Origin: Toxotes chatareus
Taxonomy: Eukaryota > Chordata > Actinopteri > Toxotidae
Length of the DNA stretch: 64,000 nucleotides
NCBI GenBank assembly: GCA_016801885.1
Contig: JAFBJY010001370.1
Location: 1-64,000, forward strand
Reading direction: 5' to 3'
A program made the position numbers and the translations under genes. How positions within the stretch are numbered: position 1 is the stretch's first letter; each line of letters begins with the position of its first letter. Shown here one piece after another: positions 45,184 through 54,967 of this stretch. The notes under the pieces are model-generated. The model was not told the DNA's origin. It saw nothing but the letters and a program-made list of their open reading frames with translations, and did no database searches.

Positions 45184-45720
45184 AAGGACCCAAATGCAGA
45201 ACTCAATCCTCAAAGACGAGGAAATAAAGTTAACTAAGTATTTCTTGTCTGAGTTTGAAATCCTGATTCTAGTCTACCTGTTCTGGTTGGTTTTGTTAGT
45301 ATTTCCTATTTTATTTTGAAGCCCTGTTCCTTGTGTATCTGTTTTAGTCTACTTCCTGTCTTTGTCTTGTTTCCCACCATTATCTGTGACCAATTACCCT
45401 CTGTGTGTATATGTCTTGTTGTTCCACTGTCTCTTTGTCAAGTCTGAGTCTAGGTTCTTGTCAAAGTCTGTCCCTGCTGCTTTCTTGCTGTGTTTGTCCC
45501 TGCAGTTTCCGTCCCTGTGCTTGTCCCTGTGGTTGTGTGTGTTCCTGAGCTCCTGTCTGCACATTTGATCCTGCCTGTGTTTGCCTCCTGGTTTTGTCTC
45601 CTGTGTTGATCCCTTTGGACTCACCTCTGTGCCTGGTGTGCCTTGAGTTTCTGTTTTCTCTCCTGTGTGGATGATTTTCAGCTTCCTGAGTTATTTTTGG
45701 TTTCCTGGACTCCGGCTCTA
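45184..45720. repeat. Two gypsy-type LTR pieces in opposite orientation
   Basis: 45184-45240 is antisense (AAGGACCCAAATGCAGAACT). From about 45240 a sense-oriented LTR body follows (CCTATTTTATTTTGAAGCCC, TTCCTTGTGTATCTGTTTTAG, CACCATTATCTGTGACCAATT). This is the reverse complement layout of the 48 kb LTR. The join indicates an inversion or two separate insertions. Confidence 0.6.
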
Positions 45721-45733
45721 TACCAGTGATCTT

Positions 45734-46510
45734 AAGTAAAGGGACATTATCTGTCCATCTGCCTGGTGTGTCTGCGTTTGTGTCCTTCCCTCGTCTTCTT
45801 GGCTTCAGCCGTTACAATAGTAATAAGAAACTTGCTTTCTTTTTGTCCCTTCAGCACAAACAATGTGTCTCAAGCTCTTATGACAAAAAAAAAACAGAAA
45901 CTTCATTTCAAATAGTTTGAAATGACTAAGTGCATTGAAAAATAACTACTTAAGCTGAACTGTATAAATCTGTGTCTAATTTTTGTGAATTCACCTGTGA
46001 ACCTCAGTGACTCACTGACCCAAAACACCTGAGGATACAGGGAAGGAAAAAAGAGTTTAGAGTTAAATTGAATAGAAGTGAGCAGGTGACTCACAGAGTG
46101 AACACACAACCTTAGATGACGTCTACATATAGAGGCACTTTATGGTCTTCACTGACATTTCCCTTGTCTGGTCACGTGTCTCGTGATCTGCTCTGAAAGA
46201 AAGACTTTTGTCAACACTGTAAAACTTTTAGAGTTTTAACTAATTCAATGCATGTGTCTTTTGTATAAGATGTACTGTGGTTATTACTGCTCACTGTACT
46301 TGTAATATATGATTTCTAAATTTTTGTATCTCTGGAAGACGTGACTCAAACATGAAGAATGTTATTTTGTTTGCTGAGTGTTTATTTTGTGCTTTTGTCC
46401 ATTCAGATATGAGAGACACAGGGTGGCCTCAAGAAAACACACGTACAGATCAGACCACAAAGAATCAGAAAAAGCAACATAAGATAAAACATTTGGTTAG
46501 TGAGCCAGTG
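45734..46510 (+). repeat. Segmental duplication, copy 2 (partner 11.4-12.3 kb)
   Basis: Same order and orientation as 11400-12310, including the signal-peptide-like frame MKNVILFAECLFCAFVHSDM (46352 on). It lacks about 100 bases found in copy 1 and carries a two-base deletion after TTKN. It lies upstream of NLR copy B as copy 1 lies upstream of NLR copy A, so the duplication seems to have included the flank of the NLR gene. Confidence 0.75.
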
Positions 46511-47089
46511 TTTGGGTCAGGAAATGTGTGTTAGTGAGATCAGTTCATTGTTGGTTTTGGTCTTTTCATGGAAAAAAAAAGCACAACATCATCATCAGCC
46601 TTATCCTTTACAGCAAAGCACAGCAGTGGATTTTGCTGAGTAATAAAATGTTGATGTGTAATGATCAGCTGGGCTGTGATGACCAAATAGTTTCATATAT
46701 TCTGTTTGCATCATTTCACAGTGGTGTTTTAAGGCTGGTTTGACTCTTTATTCCTTATTGAACAACAGGACATTTGATCAAAGCGTTTCCTTGGTGACCT
46801 TCTGGAATGTGTGACATGAGTTCTGTTCTAGAATGTTCAGTCTGTGACTCAGCACTCTGAACTCTTCTTCAGACCTCACTCACTCTTCACCTTGAACTCA
46901 GTGTGTTCAGTTGTGCAGAGAGGATTACCCGTGTTTTAGTTCTCAGGTCGATCGTCAAACTCTTACTGGAGTTAAACAAACTAACAGAAACTAATGAATA
47001 ACATTGTCTTCTTTTGTTCAAAGGTGCTGTTTGAAACATCCATCTATAATGGAGCTCTGCAGATCTGCTGGCAGATACAGAGCTACACA

Positions 47090-47270
47090 ACTCACATAAG
47101 AACTTCTATCCTCCCAAGCCCACACAAGCCTGCCATCCCCACCATCGTACTGTCCAAAGTATGCTCGCTGGACAACAAGCTGGATCATGTACATTTACTT
47201 CGGTCCACCATGAAGTCTGTGAGTGTTGTGTCTTTGTGTTTGTGGAAACATGGCTCAACATGTTCAGCAC
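47090..47270 (+). pseudogene. LINE endonuclease N-terminal fragment (CR1/Rex1-type)
   Basis: The frame reads LPSPHKPAIPTIVLSKVCSLDNKLDHV...LRSTM. This matches the usual LPSI-LANVRSLDNKLDELR start of fish CR1/Rex1-type endonucleases. A following piece (VVSLCLWKHGSTCS) recalls FTETWLS out of register. Only about 60 codons remain. Confidence 0.6.
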
Positions 47271-47989
47271 GTCTAATGGCATTTCATGAATCACAGTAAT
47301 AAGGTATTAACTGACACAACATGTTATGGTACTGGCACAATAGAAAATGGCAGAGAAAAGCAAGTGAGAGTGAGAGTGAGAGTTCAGGCAAGAGCAAACA
47401 AAGAGAAACTGCTGAGGATTAGATTGTTGTAACTCAATGAGCCAAAGGAAGTAATGTTTGAATACATGATCTGCATGTTTAACACACACTGTAAAAAAAA
47501 AAAAGTAAGGAAAAAAACTGTAATATTCCGATACCTGGGGCACCAAAAACATACTGAAAAAATAATTGAAAATAACTAACTCAAAAATTAACAGACATTT
47601 TCCATAAATCAAATAGTTTGTTGCTGTGAGTTTACATGAGATCTTGTTTGATTTTTTTAATGTTTAATGAAGAATACTTACATGCGTAAAAAAAATGAAC
47701 TCACCAATAAATAAGGTCAAATACAGCTACAATACAATTAATCAGGCTTAAAATTAACGAAAAGGGATTTTATTAGTTGGGTTTTGTTATATAATTTAAA
47801 TAAAAAATCTTGTGAACTGAATCAGTATTTAATGTAATAAAATGACACCAACCATAAAAGACATTTGTCTTGCCATTTAAAAAAATGTCCAAATGCTATA
47901 ATTTACCAAAAATTATTACAATGTTTATGTAGCACATTTAATGTTAAAAAAATAGCCTTCTATTTTAAAAAATATAATACTGCTGTAAT
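47270..47989. other. AT-rich non-coding stretch
   Basis: A/T-rich DNA with an A-run at 47494-47505 (after CACACACTGT). It may be the remains of a DNA transposon, but no complete terminal repeats were found. Confidence 0.3.
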
Positions 47990-48726
47990 TGTTATGATGG
48001 CAGCTGTGGCCAAGAACAAAAGGGATGAGGACCCAAATGCAGACACCACCAGGCAGACTGAAGGAAGATGATTTTCTTTAATAAGAAAAAAAGTCAGTGG
48101 TTACAAAGTCCTTAAGCCATGAAACAAACTTCAGGGATCACTCAGAGTGTTCTTGTGGAGTTTCACTTAGGACTCTCAAAACAGTCACAGGTGTAGATCC
48201 AGATGTCCATAGGTACACAGCTCAGGAAAAATCCACAAGAAGACTGAGGCAGGGACAGGTACAAACTTGGACAGAAAAGCAGCAGGAACAGACGAGCAGG
48301 AAAATACTAGGACATGACAATGGACAAACACAGAACACAGGAAAAACACAGACAAACTGACCAAGAGACAAAGGAGCAACAAGACTTAAATACACAGAAG
48401 GTAACTGGCCACAGGTGATTCACATTAGGGCAGGACAGACAATCAAGAAGGTGGGAAACCAGACAGAGAGAGGAAGTAGTCTAGGAACAGATACACAAGG
48501 AACTGGGCTTCAAAATAAAACAGGAAATACTGAAACTAAAACAAGAGAAACAGGACTTCAACATAAAACAAGAAATGCAAAACAGAACCAGGAACAGGGA
48601 CCAGTAGCAGGACTCCAAAATAAAACAGAAAATACAGAACCAAACAAGAACCCACAAACAGTCCATAATGAGTTTAGCAAAATCCTAAAAGAACTCAAAA
48701 ACACAGCATGGGGACTGATCATAACA
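47990..48726 (-). mobile_element. Solo LTR of a gypsy-type retrotransposon
   Basis: The 737 bp starts TGTTATGATGGCAG and ends CTGATCATAACA, so the ends are TG...CA with short inverted GTTATGAT / ATCATAAC. In the minus direction it has a TATTTAAGTC promoter-like box, an ATTAAA signal and the U5 motif GTCTGCATTTGGGTCCTC. It is flanked by GTAAT (47985-47989) and GTAGT (48727-48731). The related copy at 17.4 kb keeps GTAAT after its end, so the right flank here has probably mutated by one base. Confidence 0.8.
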
Positions 48727-48731
48727 GTAGT

Positions 48732-49319
48732 AATAGACTACTGCTAGACTACACTACATTAACATTTATAGGAGTCATTTGTCAACTGGTGTAAAGACTA
48801 AAAGAGACGTGACAGCCTCGGTTTGTTTTAATCTTTTGAATCAAATAAGTTTGAAATGAACAAATTTCTGGCTCAATGAGACAAGTTCTAAACTTTGACT
48901 CATGAGTCAAAAAAAAAATCTTAATGTTTTGTACAATGAAGATGGAAAATTTGAGGAAATAAGGACTACAATATATATGATGATAGCTGCATCACATCAG
49001 CTGTAACAGCTTCACACACAGTTTGAAACAAATAATAATTGACAACAATAATGTGCTGAGGGTCAGAGGCTGAGATGAAAGGTTGTTCACCTTAATCCAC
49101 TGTCACCTGTTCCACAGACAGATCCAGATCCACTGGATCAGCTGGGATCTTCTCTCCTGTAATAATGATAATAAACATCATTCATATAGTTTATTTTATA
49201 GTAAGTCTGTAAAATCACTAAGTTAAATCTGATTTAGTTAGAAATCACAACAAAGTGAAACACGTTCTAAACTTGTAAACAATACACAGAAACACACACA
49301 CACACACACACACACACAG
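48732..49319. other. Upstream flank of NLR copy B
   Basis: 48838-49022 matches 16885-17110. The rest is unique and non-coding, ending at the (CA)n tract 49293-49318. Confidence 0.5.
49293..49318. repeat. (CA)n microsatellite
   Basis: Thirteen CA units just upstream of the putative NLR-B promoter. Confidence 0.95.
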
Positions 49320-49324
49320 GTAGA

Positions 49325-49443
49325 TTGTGTGACTTCCTGTAAATGTAGAGGGGAGGAGCAGGTAAAACTGAAAGTGTTCAGTCAGTTCAGACGCCATTTG
49401 AACTAAACAGAGCAGGAGGAGGAAAACTGAAGGCTGAGGCAGG
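49325..49443 (+). promoter_or_regulatory. Putative promoter and 5' UTR exon of NLR copy B
   Basis: A good splice donor (AGG then GTGAGTG, exon end 49443) lies 250 bp before the first coding exon. Just upstream are an ETS/PU.1-type core (ACTTCCTGT, 49331-49340) and an IRF-type core (AACTGAAA within 49364-49374). Both are plausible in an immune gene, but short motifs like these occur by chance. No TATA box is evident. Copy A has no equivalent sequence. Confidence 0.35.
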
Positions 49444-49694
49444 GTGAGTGTTAATACAACATTATTATTATTTTACTGTCAAAGTCTCTGAGTCAGTTTT
49501 CTCCCTGTGGACTGTAGAGGAAAGAAGAGTCAGGATGAACTTCTGTCCACACAAAGAGACAGAAAAGGAAGAAAGAATATTGAGTGTGTTACCTCCTGTT
49601 CTCTCAGTCTTGCATGTGACTCTTGATCAGACTTGTGTGTCCTGATTCTTTGTGTGTCTGAGCTCACAGTCTGTTTTACTGGTTTCCTTCTCAG

Positions 49695-49844
49695 ACTGAC
49701 TGAAGTCCAGAAGATGAGTGTTTGTGTGGAGGAAAAGGACAGAGCAAAGTCTCCAGGATCCAGCTGTCTGTCTATGAAGAGTGACTGGTCCAAAGAGTTA
49801 AATCCTCCATTGTTCAGTAATGAACCTGGACTCTCAGACACAAA
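49695..49844 (+). CDS. NLR copy B, exon with start codon (N-terminal repeat 1)
   Basis: The acceptor TTTCCTTCTCAG precedes it and the donor GTAAGAG begins at 49845. The ATG at 49714 opens MSVCVEEKDRAKSPGSSC and the exon ends EPGLSDTK at phase 2. One residue is missing relative to copy A (EKD against EKED). Confidence 0.8.
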
Positions 49845-49969
49845 GTAAGAGAACTGCTACAAACCTGTGAACCTCCAAACTTTGGGCTATAACAGTGTTT
49901 AGTGTGTTGAGGTCATGCAGTTGTCGTCACTGTCTGTAACTGTTGTTCGCTGCTGTGCAGCCAGGAACA

Positions 49970-50190
49970 TGAGGAAGAGGACCCAAATGTAGAAACCCCA
50001 GGACGGACAGATGACTGAATTAAAAGTTCTTTTATTTAATTCAAACACACTGAAAAAGTCCAGGGCAGGAAACAAACTAAAACCATCCAAAATGGAGAAA
50101 AAACTTACACTTGCACAGGCAGGGAAACAGATAACACAACTAACAAAAGACTCCAAGACACAAACAGAGACAGTCCCCTTAGGGGCTCAT
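49970..50190 (-). repeat. Gypsy-type LTR fragment, antisense, in NLR-B intron
   Basis: It begins GAGGACCCAAATGTAGA and keeps parts of the body present at 21285-21905 in copy A. It has been shortened by deletions. The shared position indicates insertion before the A/B duplication. Confidence 0.7.
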
Positions 50191-50569
50191 TGTCACAGTA
50201 AGAAAGTCAGTTCTTCCTGGTTCTTTTGCACATCATATAGCACCAAATGTGGATCAATCCGCTGATCAAAATAGTCCCTAAGAAATGTAACATTTCTTCC
50301 TGTTTATCTGATAAAAACTACAGACAACTGGTGTCTTAGGAAAATGCTGAAAGAAATATTCATCTTCAGTACAAACAATTAATGATTAACTGACACAACA
50401 GTGTTGTTTATGGATGCTGGTGTGTTGCCTCCATCCTTCAGTATAGTGTTCAGTGCTACATGGTGACGTTGCTGCAGGACGTCAGCTGAGAGTTCCCAGA
50501 ATGACTTTGTCCTCAGACAATTTATCAGTGCTTGATGTGATATGAATAAAAATGTGTTTGTGTTTTCAG

Positions 50570-50677
50570 AGGTCAGGACCACAGACTGAGAGCAGAGTCT
50601 CCAGGATCCAGCTGTCCATCTATGAAGAGTGACAGGTCCAAACCGTTCAGTCATGAACCTGGACCCTCAGACACAAA
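50570..50677 (+). CDS. NLR copy B, N-terminal repeat exon 2
   Basis: 108 bp, phase 2 to 2, with the acceptor GTTTGTGTTTTCAG and donor GTAAGAAAC. It encodes GQDHRLRAESPGSSC then SMKSDRSKPFSHEPGPSDTK. It is 15 bp shorter than copy A, an in-frame loss of five residues (LNPPA). Confidence 0.85.
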
Positions 50678-51642
50678 GTAAGAAACTGTTTCTAGTGTAA
50701 ACTGACCTGAGGATGATTCAGTTCTCAGACATATTTGAAGGAAACAGGGAGACACCAGGGACCAGATCCATAAAACTCTGTGTCCACACAAAGACAGAAA
50801 TATGCACACACTCTTTTTTCAGCAGATTTATAAAGCAGAGCTTTCTCATGTTACTGTTTTATCAGTCTCAGTCATTGTGAGAGTTGGTGTATGAACACGA
50901 GCCTGATTGCCACTTCCAGAATCTGTAGACCTGTCAATGAAAAGAAGGACAAAGAAGAAACACAGTGTCTCCATGTTGGAGGTTCCCTTTAATGATTTAC
51001 ACGTCTGAGCCTTTAACAGCTTCTAGACATTGTGAACCAAATCTGGATATTTGTTCAAAACAATCAACAGAACATTTAGTCTCAGCACAGGTCGTGCTGC
51101 TAAAACCATTTGTTGTCAGGTTTCTGGGATTTAATGACTGTTGGAAAGGAGCTGAATGTCCTCACACTGGATTGTAGCTCCCAAAAAGTTTGATCAGACT
51201 GAAAAAAGAAACGGTTTGACCCTACAGGGTCTTCATGATTTAAATGGCCAACATGACAACAAGCTGATAGGACTCAATACATCATCAAGATAAAATACAT
51301 TATCAGGGACTGAAAGACAATGTCACAGTAATCCACCCAAAACATCCAAGAGTATCTCAGTAACTTCAAATATTTGTTAGAAAAGACAGTCAGTCAGAGC
51401 AGCACTGTACAAAGTAAGACTGTACATCTGCTCATGTCATCATCTCTGAAAACAGGACCTGTGCTTTGATACAGAGTCATTTGTTCTATCATACAGCTTT
51501 GACATTTAAGATGATTAGAAATAGCACAAAATGAAAAAGTTTTTCTTTGCTTGTCTTTAGTTTTTATGCAGCTGATGAAAGAAATGAGCAGATTCTCAGA
51601 TTCTCTTTCTTTAGTCTGACATTATTTCTTCTGTGTCAGCAG

Positions 51643-53502
51643 ATTTTCAGCAGATAGTGGTCTGCAGGAGGTTTTACATGAACATAAGATCAGTCTGAGG
51701 AGGAGATGTGAACGTGTGACTGAAGGAACTGATGGAACAGGAAGTGAAACCCTCCTCAACAGGATCTACACTGAGCTCTACATCACAGAGGGACAGAGTG
51801 AAGAGGTTAATACCCAACATGAGGTAAGGCAGCTGGAGACAGCTTCCAAGATGGAGACCCTCCATGACACTCCAATCAAGTGCCACAACATCTTTAAAGC
51901 CTTACCTGACCAACAGAGACGCATCAGAGTCGTTCTGACGAACGGTGTTGCTGGCGTTGGAAAAACCTTCTCAGTGCAGAAGTTCACTCTGGACTGGGCA
52001 GAGGGCTCTGAAAACCAAGACCTCAGTCTGCTGGTTCTGCTTTCATTCAGGGAGCTGAACCTGATCAAAGATGAGCAGTTCAGTCTTCTCATGCTGCTCC
52101 ACATTTTCCATCCAACATTAAAGAAGGTCACAGCAGAGAAGCTCGCTGTCTGTAAAGTGTTGTTCATCTTTGATGGCCTGGATGAAAGCAGACTTTCACT
52201 GGATTTCAGAAACAGGAAGGTCGTGTCTGATGTCTCACAGAAGTCATCTGTCAACGTGTTGCTGACAAACCTCATCCAGGGAATCTGCTTCCCTCAGCTC
52301 TGGTCTGGATAACTTCCCGACCTGCAGCAGCCAATCAGATCCCTCCTGCATGTGTTGACAGGGTAACAGAAGTACGAGGCTTCACTGACACCCAGAAGGA
52401 GGAGTACTTCAGGAGGAGATTCAGTGATGAAGAGCTGTCCAGAAGAGTCATCTCACACATCAAGACATCCAGGAGCCTCCACATCATGTGTCAGATCCCA
52501 GTCTTCTGCTGGATCTCTGCTACAGTTCTGGAGCACATGTTGACCACAGAGCAGACAGGAGAGCTGCCCAAGACCCTGACTGACCTGTACTCACACTTCC
52601 TGCTGGTTCAGACAAAGAGGAAGAAGCACAAGTATGACGAGGGACATGAGACGAGTCCACAGGAACTGACAGAGGCTGACAGGAAAGTTCTTCTGAAGCT
52701 GGGGAGGCTGGCGTTTAAACATCTGCAAAAGGAAACATCATGTTCTACCAAAAAGAACTGGAGCAGTGTGGTCTTGATGTCACAGAGGCCTTGGTTTACT
52801 CAGGAGTTTGTACAGAGATCTTTAAAAGAGAGAGTGTGATCTTCCAGAAAACAGTCTACTGCTTTGTTCATCTGAGCATTCAGGAGTTTCTGGCTGCAGT
52901 CTACATGTTCCACTGTTACACAGAGAGGAAGACAAGAGAGCTGAGGACTTTCCTGGTACAAGATGACAAAAACTGGGCCGTAAAATCTTTTATCAGGAAA
53001 ACTTTCAAGCATTTTGGAAACAATCAAAGCAGCTACCCATCACTGATGACCTCCTGAGGGATTCCATGGAGAAATCCCTCCGAAGTAAAAATGGCCACCT
53101 GGATCTCTTTGTTCGCTTCCTTCATGGCCTGTCTCTGGAGTCCAACCAGAGACTCTTAGGAGGCCTTCTGGGTCAGACAGAGGACAGACCAGAAATCATC
53201 CAGAGAGCCATCAACAACCTGAAGGAGATGAACAGAGATGGTATCTCTCCTGACAGAAGCATCAACATCTTCCACTGTCTGATGGAGATGAACGACCGCT
53301 CAGTACATCAGGAGATCCAAGAGTTCCTGAAGTCAGAGAACAGATCAGAGAAGAGACTCTCTGAGATCCACTGTTCAGCTCTGGCCTATGTTCTGCAGAT
53401 GTCAGAGGAGGTTCTGGATGAGTTGGACCTGGACAAGTACAACACATCAGAGGAGGGACGACGGAGACTGATCCCAGGTGTGTGGAACTGCAGAAAGGCT
53501 GT
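51643..53502 (+). pseudogene. NLR copy B, FISNA-NACHT exon (three one-base losses)
   Basis: The acceptor TTCTGTGTCAGCAG precedes 51643 and the donor GTAAGT begins at 53503. Domain order is as in copy A: FISNA (with EGQSEEVNTQHEVRQLETAS), Walker A GVAGVGKT (51944-51967), Walker B LFIFDGLDESR (about 52165-52195), EEYFRRRFSDEELS, FVHLSIQEFLAAVYMF, and the C-terminal KNGHLDLFVRFLHGLSLES to NCRKAV. One-base losses lie near 52279 (GGGG to GGG), near 52727 (in CTGCAAAAGG) and near 53043 (TT to T). Their sum, -3, fits the exon length of exactly 3n. The first would truncate the product within NACHT, before the sensor motif is completed in frame. Confidence 0.88.
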
Positions 53503-53997
53503 GTAAGTCCAAATATGATCTTTAACATTATCAGTCAGTGTAGATTAGTAGTTTAGTTTTTCAAATATATACAGTATAAAATTATTCATATGTAGATTTT
53601 TGAGTTAGTTGTGATTATTACTATCATGTTTTTCTGTTTATCGATTATTATCTGTTAGATTCTCCATTCATTTGTTAATCTATTCATGTTATTTTGAGTC
53701 TTTTTTATTCATGCAAACCTGAAAAAACTAATTCAAGCAGAACTCAACTTATCTTAAGACTCATTGTGTGTCTCCAGGTGTTGTGGAGTATCACTGTGTG
53801 TGTGAAGAAACAGTAGTATAAAGGCTTTAGTGTCTCCAGAGGGAGCTGTGTGAGTCTGATAAATGTACTCTGGGAGTGTGGAGTTAGAAAGAAGTAATCT
53901 TCCCAGACCTTGGTATGAAATGAAAGAAAAAAAACATGCTGCTCAAATTAAAAGTGCTGCTTTACATTGTTGAATTCTCTACATTTAAGTGAGTTTC
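53503..53997 (+). other. Start of the NLR-B intron after the NACHT exon
   Basis: The first part aligns with the start of the copy A intron at 35831 on. The rest has no recognised feature up to the hairpin. Confidence 0.5.
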
Positions 53998-54090
53998 CTC
54001 TTTGAAAATTGAATCGAAGGCAACTGGACATATGTTTGTCTTTCCCAGACAAACATATGTCCAGTTGCCTTCAATTCAATTTTCAAAGAG
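53998..54090. repeat. Near-perfect 44-bp hairpin
   Basis: 53998-54041 is the reverse complement of 54047-54090 with one mismatch, around the 5-base loop TTCCC. The stem core is GGCAACTGGACATATGTTTG. It could be a palindromic MITE remnant or an inverted duplication. A single mismatch over 44 bp means recent origin or ongoing correction. Confidence 0.95.
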
Positions 54091-54960
54091 AGAACTATGA
54101 CCTGGATGAATGAGAACATTCACAGACATTTAAGTGAGTTTGTAACTTTTGCTCAACAGCAGCCACTGTGGTAACTACAACTTTGTGAACTGACTCCATA
54201 ATGTCAACATCACCTTTTAACAGTTTGCTAACATCAACACTAGCACCATAAACTACTGGTCATACAGACCAAGAGTTACTGCTGATGAATTAAACTAAAT
54301 TTTCATTTTGAAGAGTGAAATGATGTTACATCTTCATTGTTGAAGCATCAAGGAGCAGTGTGTAGGATTTACTGACATCTAGTGGTGACATTGCATACTG
54401 AATTCCCTTCCCCTCACTCCTCCCTTTTCAAGGGTGTAGGAGAACCTATGGTGACCATCAGGTAACATAAAATGCTCTCTCTACAGCTAATGTATGTTTT
54501 TGTCCATTCTGGACCACTACAGAAACATGTAGGTGCAACATGGACTCACTCCCTGTATAGACATGAAGGGCTCTTTCTGAACAAAGAAAAACACAGTGAT
54601 TCTTAGTTTCAGGTGATTAAACTCTACTTGAAACATAATTGTGAATATTATCTTCCATTTCTGCCAATAGATCCCCTAAATCCTCCACACTGCTCCTTTA
54701 AAGTCTTTCCATATTTTGTGTTAAATAAGTCAGAAGCAGGTGTTTTCTCTCCTGGTGTAGAGGAGAGTAGACTCAGGAAACACACACCTTCAGCCAAGAA
54801 CAGAGGTCTGAATATATCAGAGCAGAATGGGAGAATTCAGTATTCTTCTACACATTTGTCTGAGTCAGACTGCTGAAGCTTCATTCAGCTACAGCTGAAC
54901 TCATCAAGTCATTTCTTACAGTGTAGTTGTGTTAGGAGGAGACTACTTCACAGTCAGTGT
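54091..54960 (+). other. NLR-B intron, no gene
   Basis: Contains GTGTAGGATTTACTGACATCTAGTGGTGACA, a familiar fish repeat end (54360-54395), and a segment homologous to the copy A intron (GGTGATTAAACTCTAC at 54612). No exon was found. Confidence 0.4.
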
Positions 54961-54967
54961 GGACCAC

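Noticed and set aside
49293..49318. (CA)n tract as a regulatory element of NLR-B
   Set aside because: Microsatellites of this kind are frequent across the window, and nothing specific links it to the promoter.
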